Origin: Thermanaerothrix solaris
GTDB lineage: Bacteria > Chloroflexota > Anaerolineae > Anaerolineales > Anaerolineaceae
DNA length: 64,000 nucleotides
Reading direction: 5' to 3'
Assembly: GCF_032334255.1 (NCBI RefSeq)
Contig: NZ_JAUHMF010000001.1
Location: 1,054,001 to 1,118,000, forward strand
The translations under genes were made by a program, and so were the position numbers. Under the pieces are notes generated by a model that made no database searches, was not told where the DNA came from, and worked only from the letters and a program-made list of their open reading frames with translations. Positions 8,447-16,313 of the stretch are shown here, piece after piece. Each line of letters begins with the position of its first letter. The first letter of the stretch is position 1.

Positions 8447-8531
8447 GCTAACCTCACCCTATTCCCAAGTCTTGGTTGATCTAATTTTATCCTTAAACCC
8501 TCCGGTCACCCTTTGAGACCAGGCTTAAGAG

Positions 8532-8537
8532 TATAAT
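8532..8537 (+). promoter_or_regulatory. -10 box abutting the start of the MFS/spermidine synthase gene
   Basis: TATAAT ends 7 nt before the ATG at 8545 with no Shine-Dalgarno in between, a third case of the leaderless layout in this window. No convincing -35 is seen. Confidence 0.5.
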
Positions 8538-8544
8538 CATCACC

Positions 8545-10092
8545 ATGCGCAGGTTGCTCTACGTGACCGTTTTCTTCGCTGGCCTAACGACCTTGGCTCT
8601 GGAAATGGCCGCCTCCCGCCTGCTGGGCAATTATTTCGGTACCAGCAACCTGGTCTGGGCGAGCATAATCGGCTTGATTTTGATTTACCTGACTGCGGGA
8701 TACTTTCTCGGCGGAACCTGGGCAGATCGTTCCCCCAAATTCTCCACTTTTTACCAGATTCTGATCTGGAGTGGCTTGATCATCTCCCTCATTCCGGTAA
8801 TTGCCCGCCCAGTGCTCAGACTGGCGGCGGATGCCTTTGACGCGTTAGAGTTGGGAGTTCTGTTTGGTTCGTTTGCCGGGGTGATGGTTCTCTTCAGCCT
8901 CCCGGTAACTCTCCTGGGTACCGCCTCCCCTTTTGCCATCCGCCTGGCACTTCAGGACTCCCGCCAGGCAGGAAGCATTTCCGGTCGCATTTATGCCATC
9001 TCCACCCTTGGCTCCTTTTTAGGCACTTTTCTCCCACCCTTATGGTGGATACCAACTCTGGGCACTTACCGCACCTTTTTGGTCTGCAGTGCTATTTTGC
9101 TCTTCACCGCGCTCATCGGGTTGGGAATCAGCAGTGGATGGCGGAAAATGTTACGTTATGCCTGGACGCCTATCATCCCGCTTCTTGTGTTTCTGATTGG
9201 CCTCAAAGGCAGCGATAAAGCCACTCGGGGGTTAATTTATGAAACCGAGTCAGCCTACAACTACATCCAGGTTTTACAGGTGGGAGAATATCGTTTTCTG
9301 CGGTTAAACGAAGGTCAGGGTATTCATTCTGTCTATCATCCTACCCAGCGGTTCTTCGGCGGCCCCTGGGAGCAGGTCTTAATCGCCCCCTTCTTTAACC
9401 CGCCCCCGATGACAACTAGTGCGGTGACAGATATCGCCATTGTGGGTTTGGCAGCAGGCACAACCGCACTTCAAGCCACCCAGGTTTACCCCCAAGCACA
9501 TATAGACGGCTATGAAATAGACTCGCGCATTATTGACGTCGCGCGCAAATACTTTGGAATGACCGAACCCAATTTGAGCGTCATTATCCAAGATGGCCGC
9601 TGGGGACTGGCAACCAGTCCCAAGCGCTATCAGATCATCAGTTTAGACGCCTATCGCCCGCCCTATATTCCCTGGCATATGACCACCGTGGAATTCTTTC
9701 AAATCGTCTATGATCACCTCACCCCAGACGGTGTCGCCGTGCTCAACGTTGGGCGCGGCCCTCAGGACCGCCGTTTATTGGAGCGCCTGAGCAGTACTAT
9801 GCGGCGTGTCTTTCCTTCCGTTCATGTGGTAGATCTTCCCGGAACGTTCAACAGCCTCCTCTTTGCCACCCGCCAGCCCACCAGCGCGGAAAACCTCCGC
9901 CTCAATTATGACTTGCTCCGGCAGGATCCAAATGCGCCTCAACTACTTTTGGAGACCATGGCACTGGCGCTGGCCAATTTGCAGCCCACTCCGCCGCCTG
10001 GTCCTGTTTTTACCGATGACCTGGCACCGGTAGAACAGATAACAAATGCCATGGTTCTGGATTATTTGCTGTTTAATCCCGGAGGGCAATAA
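8545..10092 (+). CDS. Fused MFS-like membrane / spermidine synthase-like protein
   Basis: Residues 1-225 form about seven hydrophobic helices, starting with 'ALEMAASRLLGNYFGTSNLVW', typical of fused MFS/spermidine-synthase proteins. Residues 230-515 are a class I methyltransferase-like spermidine synthase fold: 'IAIVGLAAGTTALQATQVYP' (glycine-rich loop), 'DGYEIDSRIIDVARKYFG', 'IIQDGRWGL' and 'QIISLDAYRPPYIPWHMTT'. The usual polyamine-synthase 'GGGDG' is replaced by 'GLAAG', so real aminopropyl transfer is doubtful. It starts a two-gene unit with the next gene, 3 nt away. Confidence 0.88.
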   Translation: MRRLLYVTVFFAGLTTLALEMAASRLLGNYFGTSNLVWASIIGLILIYLTAGYFLGGTWADRSPKFSTFYQILIWSGLIISLIPVIARPVLRLAADAFDALELGVLFGSFAGVMVLFSLPVTLLGTASPFAIRLALQDSRQAGSISGRIYAISTLGSFLGTFLPPLWWIPTLGTYRTFLVCSAILLFTALIGLGISSGWRKMLRYAWTPIIPLLVFLIGLKGSDKATRGLIYETESAYNYIQVLQVGEYRFLRLNEGQGIHSVYHPTQRFFGGPWEQVLIAPFFNPPPMTTSAVTDIAIVGLAAGTTALQATQVYPQAHIDGYEIDSRIIDVARKYFGMTEPNLSVIIQDGRWGLATSPKRYQIISLDAYRPPYIPWHMTTVEFFQIVYDHLTPDGVAVLNVGRGPQDRRLLERLSSTMRRVFPSVHVVDLPGTFNSLLFATRQPTSAENLRLNYDLLRQDPNAPQLLLETMALALANLQPTPPPGPVFTDDLAPVEQITNAMVLDYLLFNPGGQ

Positions 10093-10095
10093 GGC

Positions 10096-10764
10096 ATGAA
10101 ACGCTTATCTTCTTGGCTATTGGGCCTGACCACGATTCTGCTACCTTTATTGCTGATTACAACGGCTATCCGCATCTTGCTTACGCCGACCTACCTTCAA
10201 ATTGCTTATCGCCTACCTGCTTTTCCACCTGACCCGTTTGGTTTCACCACAGAAGAGCGCTTATACTGGGCAAACTACTCGCTCACGTATCTACTCAATC
10301 AAGCCGATATTTCGTTCTTGGCTGATCAAACTTTGTCCAACGGTCAGCCTCTTTACAATGCCCGTGAGTTACGCCATATGGTGGATGTGAAGAATTTAGT
10401 GCAACTCATGTTGCATGTCTGGACAGCCTTAATTATTTTCTACGGGGTAGTCGGCATTTGGTTTTGGCGCACACACCAAGGAAGCGCTTTCTGGCGCGCC
10501 CTGTCTCGCGGCGGCTGGCTCACCCTGGGGCTAATCCTACTGATTCTCATCGGGGTCGTAGTTAGTTTTAACTGGCTCTTCACGGCCTTCCATCGCCTCT
10601 TCTTTGAAGGTGATACCTGGCTGTTCTATTATTCAGATACGCTGATTCGTCTTTTCCCCTTGCGTTTTTGGCAAGATGCCTTCACAGCCATGGGACTGCT
10701 GACGTTAACCCTCGCCCTCATCACAGCCCTGGGCGGGCAGAAATTGGCTTCTAGGACTGCTTAA
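10096..10764 (+). CDS. TIGR01906-type integral membrane protein
   Basis: A 222-residue protein with about four membrane segments (10-30, 105-125, 148-172, 198-218). The extracytoplasmic part has the conserved-looking 'FGFTTEERLYWANYSLTYL' and 'NARELRHMVDVKNL', as in the DUF1461/TIGR01906 family of unknown function. It follows the MFS/spermidine synthase gene by 3 nt and is probably co-expressed. A GC-rich hairpin follows at 10771. Confidence 0.8.
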   Translation: MKRLSSWLLGLTTILLPLLLITTAIRILLTPTYLQIAYRLPAFPPDPFGFTTEERLYWANYSLTYLLNQADISFLADQTLSNGQPLYNARELRHMVDVKNLVQLMLHVWTALIIFYGVVGIWFWRTHQGSAFWRALSRGGWLTLGLILLILIGVVVSFNWLFTAFHRLFFEGDTWLFYYSDTLIRLFPLRFWQDAFTAMGLLTLTLALITALGGQKLASRTA

Positions 10765-10770
10765 AGAAAT

Positions 10771-10801
10771 GGTGGGCGCAGTTCCAACAACCGCGCCCAC
10801 C
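10771..10801. terminator. GC-rich hairpin between convergent genes
   Basis: A 9-bp perfect inverted repeat (10771-10779 with 10793-10801, 13-nt loop) between the ends of two convergent genes. There is no T-run on either side, so termination strength is uncertain. Confidence 0.5.
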
Positions 10802-10823
10802 GCCGTATCACTCACCAAGGGGC

Positions 10824-11936
10824 TTACCGCACTGCCACCGGGTTCTCGCGGTCTACCGCCGGGTCAAAGATATGGAAGTTATCCATATTGAAGACCACTT
10901 GGACCTGCTGACCCATGGTAAAGCGCGTGCGTGGGTCAACTCGGGCCACAAAACTGTGCCGTCCATTGACCAGATAGAGGAAAATTTCATTCCCCATTAA
11001 CTCGATGACATCCACCCGCGCTTCCACCGGTTCAGCATGGATGCCAGGCGGCGCAAACTGCGGGTTGTGAATATCCTCAGGGCGGATACCAAAGATCACT
11101 TCGCGCCCAGCGTAGTTGTAATAGGGTTTAGCGCGTTGCTCCGGGATCTTTACCTTGAAGGTATCAGCGTCCACGTAGAGATCATTGCCGTCTTTCCGGA
11201 TGTGCGCGGGGAAGAAATTCATGGACGGCGACCCAATGAAACCGGCCACAAACAGGTTAGCCGGGCGGTCATATAAATTCTGCGGGGTATCAAGTTGCTG
11301 TAACACGCCTTTGTTCATGACCGCGATGCGCGTGGCCATGGTCATGGCTTCCATCTGATCATGGGTTACATATACAAACGTGGTTTGCAGGCGCTGATGT
11401 AACTTACTCAATTCCGCGCGCGTCTGAACACGCAATTTGGCATCCAGGTTGGAAAGTGGCTCATCGAACAAGAAGACTTTCGGCTCGCGCACAATGGCAC
11501 GCCCTACCGCCACACGCTGACGCTGACCACCCGAAAGTTCACGCGGTTTGCGCTTGAGCAGGTTTTCAATGCCCAGAATCTGAGCGGCCTCTTCCACCCG
11601 GCGCTTGATCTCTTCTTTTGGCACCTTGCGCAGTTTGAGACCAAATGCCATGTTATCAAAGACGGTCATGTGCGGATAAAGCGCGTATGACTGAAAGACC
11701 ATCGCTATATCGCGGTCTTTGGGGGGCACATCGTTGACGATGGTGTCGCCAATTTTAATGATGCCCTCGCTCACGTCCTCCAGACCTGCCAGGCAGCGCA
11801 ACGTGGTGGTCTTTCCACAGCCCGAAGGCCCGACTAAAACCAGGAACTCGCGGTCTTCGATGTGCAAGTTTAGATCGTTGACCGCCACAAAGTCACCAAA
11901 GCGCTTGGTGACATGCTCAAAGGTAACGCTCGCCAT
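10824..11936 (-). CDS. Sugar ABC transporter ATP-binding protein, MalK/UgpC type
   Basis: A 370-residue ATPase for carbohydrate importers. Seen: Walker A 'GPSGCGKTTTLR', Q-loop 'VFQSYALYPHMTVFDNMAFGLK', signature 'ELSGGQRQRVAVGRAIV', Walker B 'VFLFDEPLSNLDAKLR', H-loop 'VYVTHDQMEAMT', then a C-terminal TOBE/OB region (about 240-370) as in MalK, MsmK and UgpC. It is encoded alone, without permeases, the usual state of a shared ATPase that energises several sugar importers. It has its own promoter and a strong GGAGG site. Confidence 0.93.
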   Translation of the reverse strand: MASVTFEHVTKRFGDFVAVNDLNLHIEDREFLVLVGPSGCGKTTTLRCLAGLEDVSEGIIKIGDTIVNDVPPKDRDIAMVFQSYALYPHMTVFDNMAFGLKLRKVPKEEIKRRVEEAAQILGIENLLKRKPRELSGGQRQRVAVGRAIVREPKVFLFDEPLSNLDAKLRVQTRAELSKLHQRLQTTFVYVTHDQMEAMTMATRIAVMNKGVLQQLDTPQNLYDRPANLFVAGFIGSPSMNFFPAHIRKDGNDLYVDADTFKVKIPEQRAKPYYNYAGREVIFGIRPEDIHNPQFAPPGIHAEPVEARVDVIELMGNEIFLYLVNGRHSFVARVDPRTRFTMGQQVQVVFNMDNFHIFDPAVDRENPVAVR

Positions 11937-11973
11937 GAATTCTTCCTCCTTCCGGAAAGAGTATCGTGCTTTT

Positions 11974-12004
11974 ATTATAGTGGAATTTTGGAATTAAGTG
12001 TCAA
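11974..12004 (-). promoter_or_regulatory. Promoter of the MalK-type gene
   Basis: Minus strand: TTGACA (12004-11999), 19-nt spacer, TATAAT (11979-11974). Both hexamers are perfect but the spacer is 2 nt long. Confidence 0.65.
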
Positions 12005-12031
12005 GAGTCCTCTCATGTTCTTCCAAAAGCA

Positions 12032-12060
12032 AACGGTCGGCTTACAAAGAGCCGACCGTT
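12032..12060 (-). terminator. Terminator of the lepB-deoC-zinc finger unit
   Basis: Perfect 11-bp stem (12032-12042 with 12050-12060, 7-nt loop). On the minus strand it is followed by a T-rich stretch (TTTGCTTTT). Confidence 0.75.
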
Positions 12061-12090
12061 GAAATTTGCCCTTTTCTAAACCAAGTGTGT

Positions 12091-12393
12091 CTATTCGGGT
12101 TGACTGGGGCGAGGATTCTTAGCCCGTTGTCGCACCTGGGGACGGGCTCGCCGTCGCCGTTTGGGTGCGCTCCCCGCGGTGGGGCTCAAGATTAACGACA
12201 ACCGATTAAGCGCACTAACGTCATACTCACGATGTCCACACAAATCACACACCCAGGCCGGAAAATCAGGCACGGTGATTAAATCATTCCCCAGCCAAGT
12301 GTAGTAAGCCAGATACTGGCGGTGCAACTGCCCCGCCTGACATTCTGGACAGGGACGAACAGGAAAACCGGGAGAAGCAAACATCTTTCTCAT
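12091..12393 (-). CDS. YgiT-like zinc-finger protein
   Basis: A 100-residue protein starting MRKMFASPGF. Two CXXC pairs about 35 residues apart (CPECQAG and CDLCGH) form a zinc ribbon like that of YgiT/MqsA N-terminal domains; the C-terminus is a basic Arg/Pro tail that may touch nucleic acid. The start is set by the ATGA overlap with the deoC stop codon (12390-12393). A longer upstream frame exists but lies antisense-like inside deoC and is rejected. No toxin partner is visible, so the toxin-antitoxin role of MqsA cannot be assumed. Confidence 0.75.
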   Translation of the reverse strand: MRKMFASPGFPVRPCPECQAGQLHRQYLAYYTWLGNDLITVPDFPAWVCDLCGHREYDVSALNRLSLILSPTAGSAPKRRRRARPQVRQRAKNPRPSQPE

Positions 12394-13139
12394 CTTCCAA
12401 CCGCTAAAGCCTCCGCAATCTTGACCCCCGCACTGGTGCCCAGCCGGTTGGCCCCTGCTCGCACCATGGCTTGTGCATCTTCCAGGGTGCGAATGCCACC
12501 AGCCGCCTTGACACCCATCTGCGGTCCTACAACTCTTCGCATTAATTCTACATCGTCTACTGTCGCTCCGCCAGTGCTGAATCCGGTGGAGGTTTTCACA
12601 AAGTCCGCGCCTGCGGCTTTCGCAAGCAAACAAGCCAGGATTTTTTCTTCCCGTTCCAACAACGCGGTTTCGATAATTACCTTCAGAAGGACACCGAACC
12701 GATGACACACTTCACTCATAGCGCTCAATTCATCATACACAGCCGCATATTCGCCCCCTTTGAGCAGGCCAATGGCAATAACTGTATCTACCTCAACCGC
12801 CCCTTCTTCGATCACAATTTGTGTTTCGCTCAATTTAGCCCGCCGTCCGTTTGCCCCCAGGGGGAAACCGGTGACTGTTGCAACCCGCACCCCGGAGCCT
12901 GCGAGGGCACGCACAGCCCGTGGCACATATACCGGGTTGACACAAACCGCCGCAAACCCATAGCGGCGCGCTTCCGCACAGAGTTGATCAATCTGCAGTG
13001 GCGTCGCTTCGGGCTTGAGCAAAGTATGATCAATCAACGCCGTAAGGGGTTGCTTATCCCAACCCGACGGCAACTCAAGCGGAGGTAGTTCTTGCATGTA
13101 GAGACGGGCTTGTGCGACCAAATCATTCAACGTATCCAT
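12390..13139 (-). CDS. deoC: Deoxyribose-phosphate aldolase
   Basis: Class I aldolase that splits 2-deoxyribose-5-phosphate into glyceraldehyde-3-phosphate and acetaldehyde in deoxynucleoside breakdown. Seen: 'IDHTLLKPEAT', 'VTGFPLG', the Schiff-base Lys in 'DFVKTSTGF', and 'GVKAAGGIRTLEDA'. The ATG at 13139 (249 residues) is preferred over the ATG at 13172 because GGAG lies 8 nt before it. It sits between lepB and the zinc-finger gene in one unit. Confidence 0.95.
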   Translation of the reverse strand: MDTLNDLVAQARLYMQELPPLELPSGWDKQPLTALIDHTLLKPEATPLQIDQLCAEARRYGFAAVCVNPVYVPRAVRALAGSGVRVATVTGFPLGANGRRAKLSETQIVIEEGAVEVDTVIAIGLLKGGEYAAVYDELSAMSEVCHRFGVLLKVIIETALLEREEKILACLLAKAAGADFVKTSTGFSTGGATVDDVELMRRVVGPQMGVKAAGGIRTLEDAQAMVRAGANRLGTSAGVKIAEALAVGR

Positions 13140-13172
13140 TATCGAATCTCCATAGGGCTTTCCCAAGACCAT

Positions 13173-13766
13173 TTAGTGCGCGGCATTGACCACTGAGGAC
13201 GGCGTAAGGAGTTTAATTTCGCTGGGAGGCCAATAAACCAACAAGGCTTTGCCTACCACGTTCTCCAGCGGCACAAAGCCCCACGAATGCGAATCCGAGG
13301 ACTGATTACGGTTGTCCCCTAATACAAACAACTGTCCCGGCGGCACATCCCACACCCCGTTATAACTGGGGGAAGCGGCCACATAAGGCTCTTCAAGGGC
13401 TTGACCGTTGACAAATACCTGGCCATCACGGATTTCAATATGATCCCCCGGCAGACCGATCACCCGCTTGATGTAATCTTCGCGCGGGTTCATGGGATAG
13501 CGAAAAACGATTACATCGCCGCGCTGCACCTGTCCGGTGCGATAAGCAACTTTACTCACAATCACAAATTCCCCGGGTTTGAGCGTGGGTTGCATACTGA
13601 TATTTTCAACCCGCACCCGGGCAATAAAGGTGTCAATAACAAAGTACAGGAGCAAAGCCAGGACGATGACTTGCAAGGCTTCAGAAAGCATCCGTAACCA
13701 GCTCACCGAGCCCTTTTGCGGCACAGTCGTTTGGGACGCAATATCGGTTGAAGGTTTATCCATCAT
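13173..13766 (-). CDS. lepB: Signal peptidase I
   Basis: Membrane serine protease that removes Sec/Tat signal peptides. One N-terminal transmembrane helix (LQVIVLALLLYFVIDTF) precedes the catalytic Ser57 (NISMQPTLKPGEF) and the general base Lys100 (DYIKRVIGLPGD); 'GDNRNQSSDSHSWG' is the C-terminal family box. The start is placed at the ATG pair 13766/13763, giving about 197 residues; the upstream extension would overlap the preceding gene by 37 nt and encodes no conserved sequence. The Shine-Dalgarno is weak. Confidence 0.93.
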   Translation of the reverse strand: MMDKPSTDIASQTTVPQKGSVSWLRMLSEALQVIVLALLLYFVIDTFIARVRVENISMQPTLKPGEFVIVSKVAYRTGQVQRGDVIVFRYPMNPREDYIKRVIGLPGDHIEIRDGQVFVNGQALEEPYVAASPSYNGVWDVPPGQLFVLGDNRNQSSDSHSWGFVPLENVVGKALLVYWPPSEIKLLTPSSVVNAAH

Positions 13767-13852
13767 TGGCACCAATCCGTGGTTACCCGTAAATTCCCTT
13801 CGATTATATGCCACCACCCTACCCCCGACAAGGGGCGGGGGTAAGACCGGAT

Positions 13853-14791
13853 TTATCCCTGTTGCAGGCGTGTTCCACAGGTGCGGCAAAAGCGATCTTC
13901 AGGCTGAACGCGGTGCCCACACGCCGGGCAATATAAGCCCCGCAACGGTGATGTGCCGCTTGGAGAGGATATTCCTGCCCGTGATGTATGGCGTAGGCGC
14001 TTGCTGGTCCTTTCTTGGGCCGGTACACGGGTCAGGGCAAACCACCACAATAACCCGGTCAGAATGAGTACTCCCCCTGCCCCCATAACGATTACCCATA
14101 CCTGGGTGTACCAGGGGCCACTTTGCTCCGAGCCTGCCGACTCAATAGGAGCGGCAGGTTGGACCAGTTGCATCGGGGCACTAAGGTCATCATTGGCTTT
14201 TTCATAGCGCAGGCGCAGCACAAAAGAGGTACCGGCTTTGAGTTCCCCTACCGCATAGTGATAATAGGTCAAACCATCTTCGCCCTTAACGCCGCTTCCC
14301 ATGCTCGGAATGAGCGTCCAAGCGGTGGCTGTGGGTGGCTGTTGCACTACCACCGTGAGATCCCTAACGGCGTAATCCCCCGGCCAGAGATATTCGAACG
14401 TGCGTAATGCACCTTCTTTTTTCAAGCCGGGATCATAATACTCAATTTGTAAAACCGGAGAGGGTGTTGTGAAACTAACCCTTACCCAGTCCCCTTCTAT
14501 CTGGGTCGAGTAATTCAAATTATAAAGCATCCCGTCTGCCGTGTCTTCATAGGCCACGTTGTAAGGTGCGCCTACAGTGGCGGGGATACGAAGGGTTAAT
14601 TGCGCCGGCAGTTTCACCGAATTATCTAACGTGATACGGTAAATCACCAGCATGTCCGGACGATCATATTCCGGCCAAAGGTCAATCTCCAAATTGGCAA
14701 ATGTGATGTCACTTTGAGCGCCGACATCATGGGTAAACCCTAAGAAACCTATAAGTAGGATAAGTAGCCCTAATCCACAACGCTTAAGCAT
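13853..14791 (-). CDS. Secreted/membrane protein with C-terminal zinc ribbon
   Basis: A 312-residue protein. Residues 1-26 form a signal peptide ending in GAQ; residues 27-215 are beta-rich with no motif I recognise; a transmembrane helix follows near 228-252 (VWVIVMGAGGVLILTGLLWWF). The cytoplasmic tail ends in a zinc ribbon with two Cys pairs (YCPACGHRVQP, FCRTCGTRLQQG). It may be a zeta-toxin-like or DUF-type envelope sensor, but no function can be named. It precedes lepB on the same strand. Confidence 0.75.
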   Translation of the reverse strand: MLKRCGLGLLILLIGFLGFTHDVGAQSDITFANLEIDLWPEYDRPDMLVIYRITLDNSVKLPAQLTLRIPATVGAPYNVAYEDTADGMLYNLNYSTQIEGDWVRVSFTTPSPVLQIEYYDPGLKKEGALRTFEYLWPGDYAVRDLTVVVQQPPTATAWTLIPSMGSGVKGEDGLTYYHYAVGELKAGTSFVLRLRYEKANDDLSAPMQLVQPAAPIESAGSEQSGPWYTQVWVIVMGAGGVLILTGLLWWFALTRVPAQERTSKRLRHTSRAGISSPSGTSPLRGLYCPACGHRVQPEDRFCRTCGTRLQQG

Positions 14792-14970
14792 TCAAAACCT
14801 CCCAAGCATGAAACCATATAGCCAAATCTTACCATTAACTTTCCTAACTTAATCAACTTGGCATTGTTCGTGCACGCTATCCTTTCGTGTTTGATCCTTT
14901 TATGGTCGGGGATTCCCCTTGAGAATACGGTATAATCACACCCGGGTAAGGGCGACCCAAGGAGTAAAGG

Positions 14971-15867
14971 ATGCCGCGTAAACGTTCCGCTGAGGATCTC
15001 TCCATTGAAGAACTGCGCCTGTTGCTGATCGAGAAGCAACGGGCGCGGCGTCAAAAGCGGTTGGAGCACTTTCGTCGCAGCGGCCGCCTGATGCTGGTTG
15101 AGGAGCATCCCATCGAAACACCGTTGGACCATCTCTCCAGCCGCTCACTCAGTGAGGAAGCCTCACCTACGACTACAAGACCCCCACGCACCTGGCTGGA
15201 CCGCGTGTTGCTGGGGATCGAGGTCTTGGCTGTCCTTGGGCTGGCTTTTGTCCTGCTAAACGGGTTCACGCTCATTCGCGACCTCAATCGCGAAGTGGCC
15301 TCACTCATCACGCAACCCACCCTGACCCCCACGCCGGCCATCACCGCCATCGTCTTGCCTGGCGGGCACACCCCGCCCAATTCGCCCGGCGGGCCGCGCC
15401 CTAACGATGCCGAGATCCCCGAACACCTGCGCCCGGTCATGCTCTCGTTGCCGGAATTGCCCACCCCAACCCCTGGCGTGGAGCAAGCCATCCGCATCCA
15501 AATCCCGGCTATCAACGTGGATGCACCGGTAGTGCAAGGTGATGGCTGGGAGCAGTTGAAAAAAGGGGTTGGTCAGCGCCTGGGAACACCCAACCCCGGC
15601 CAGCGAGGGAACATTGTCCTTTCTGCCCACAACGATATTTTCGGTGAAATCTTCCGCGACCTGGATAAACTCAAGCCCGGCGATCAGGTCATCCTTTACA
15701 GCAACCAACGGGCATATGTGTATATTGTGCAACAGACACAAATTGTCGAGCCAACCCGGGTTGAGGTTATGGCGCCCACGCAAGAGCCTATCGTTACCCT
15801 AATCTCGTGTTATCCTTATATGGTAGATAACCAGCGCATCGTCGTGACTGCGCGGTTGCAAGAATAA
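14971..15867 (+). CDS. Sortase
   Basis: Cysteine transpeptidase that anchors proteins to the cell surface or joins pilin-like units. A basic N-terminus (KQRARRQKRLEHFRRSGR), one transmembrane helix (about 79-101) and a Thr-Pro linker precede the catalytic domain (175-298). The triad is visible as His220 (LSAHND), Cys280 in 'TLISC' and Arg289 (DNQRIVV). The TATAAT at 14931 may be its -10 box. No sortase-sorted substrate is obvious in the window. The small membrane protein downstream is probably co-transcribed. Confidence 0.92.
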   Translation: MPRKRSAEDLSIEELRLLLIEKQRARRQKRLEHFRRSGRLMLVEEHPIETPLDHLSSRSLSEEASPTTTRPPRTWLDRVLLGIEVLAVLGLAFVLLNGFTLIRDLNREVASLITQPTLTPTPAITAIVLPGGHTPPNSPGGPRPNDAEIPEHLRPVMLSLPELPTPTPGVEQAIRIQIPAINVDAPVVQGDGWEQLKKGVGQRLGTPNPGQRGNIVLSAHNDIFGEIFRDLDKLKPGDQVILYSNQRAYVYIVQQTQIVEPTRVEVMAPTQEPIVTLISCYPYMVDNQRIVVTARLQE

Positions 15868-15895
15868 CCAGTTCATTTACTTGGGAGAGTTAGCT

Positions 15896-16123
15896 ATGAG
15901 CAAGAAGCAAAAACGCCGTGTTTCGTCGTCCACAGCCTCGCAACGCCCAGCCCCTGCCGCCCGACCGGTTGAGGCACGGCCCAGCCCTTCACCCCGGAGC
16001 AGTGCCAGTAGCACGGAATTCAATCCGGATTACTCTTATGTTATCCGCGACCTCAAACGTATTGGGACGCTGGCCGGCACCTTCTTCGTCATTCTGATCA
16101 TCCTCTCGTTCATTTTGCGATAA
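15896..16123 (+). CDS. Small single-helix membrane protein
   Basis: A 75-residue protein starting MSKKQKRRVSS. The first half is basic and Ser/Pro/Ala-rich; the last 20 residues are one hydrophobic helix (AGTFFVILIILSFIL) ending in Arg, like a tail-anchored protein. The ATG at 15896 is chosen over a TTG at 15881 because GGGAGAG lies 6 nt upstream. It follows the sortase by 28 nt. Function unknown. Confidence 0.7.
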   Translation: MSKKQKRRVSSSTASQRPAPAARPVEARPSPSPRSSASSTEFNPDYSYVIRDLKRIGTLAGTFFVILIILSFILR

Positions 16124-16210
16124 AACCCCTGCGGCGCTCAGGGATCTGAGACAATTTCAGTACCCCTTCTTTTTAATTTTTCCGCATTTGCGCCCACCCC
16201 AGGACGTTTG

Positions 16211-16244
16211 CCTCCTCCATGTGCTCTACGAAGCATGGAGGAGG
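16211..16244. terminator. Hairpin between convergent genes
   Basis: An 11-bp perfect inverted repeat (16211-16221 with 16234-16244, 12-nt loop), then TATCTTT. It can serve the sortase unit and, in reverse, the NTPase gene. Apart from this, the 190-bp gap 16124-16313 shows nothing else. Confidence 0.65.
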
Positions 16245-16313
16245 TATCTTTAAGCAAAACCCTTTGAGCCAAGTTCAAATTAGCGCCTAAAGAACGGAAG
16301 AGAGGACCAGCGC

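Noticed and set aside
12091..12393. MqsA-like antitoxin of a toxin-antitoxin pair
   Set aside because: The zinc ribbon fits, but there is no HTH domain and no toxin gene beside it; its partner is deoC.
12394..12708. N-terminal extension of the zinc-finger gene
   Set aside because: It lies inside deoC in another frame, is Cys/Gly/Arg-rich without pattern, and the ATGA overlap explains the shorter start.
16142..16175. TPP-riboswitch-like 'CTGAGA...TACCC' before the hairpin at 16211
   Set aside because: The rest of the thi-box core is missing and no thiamine gene follows.
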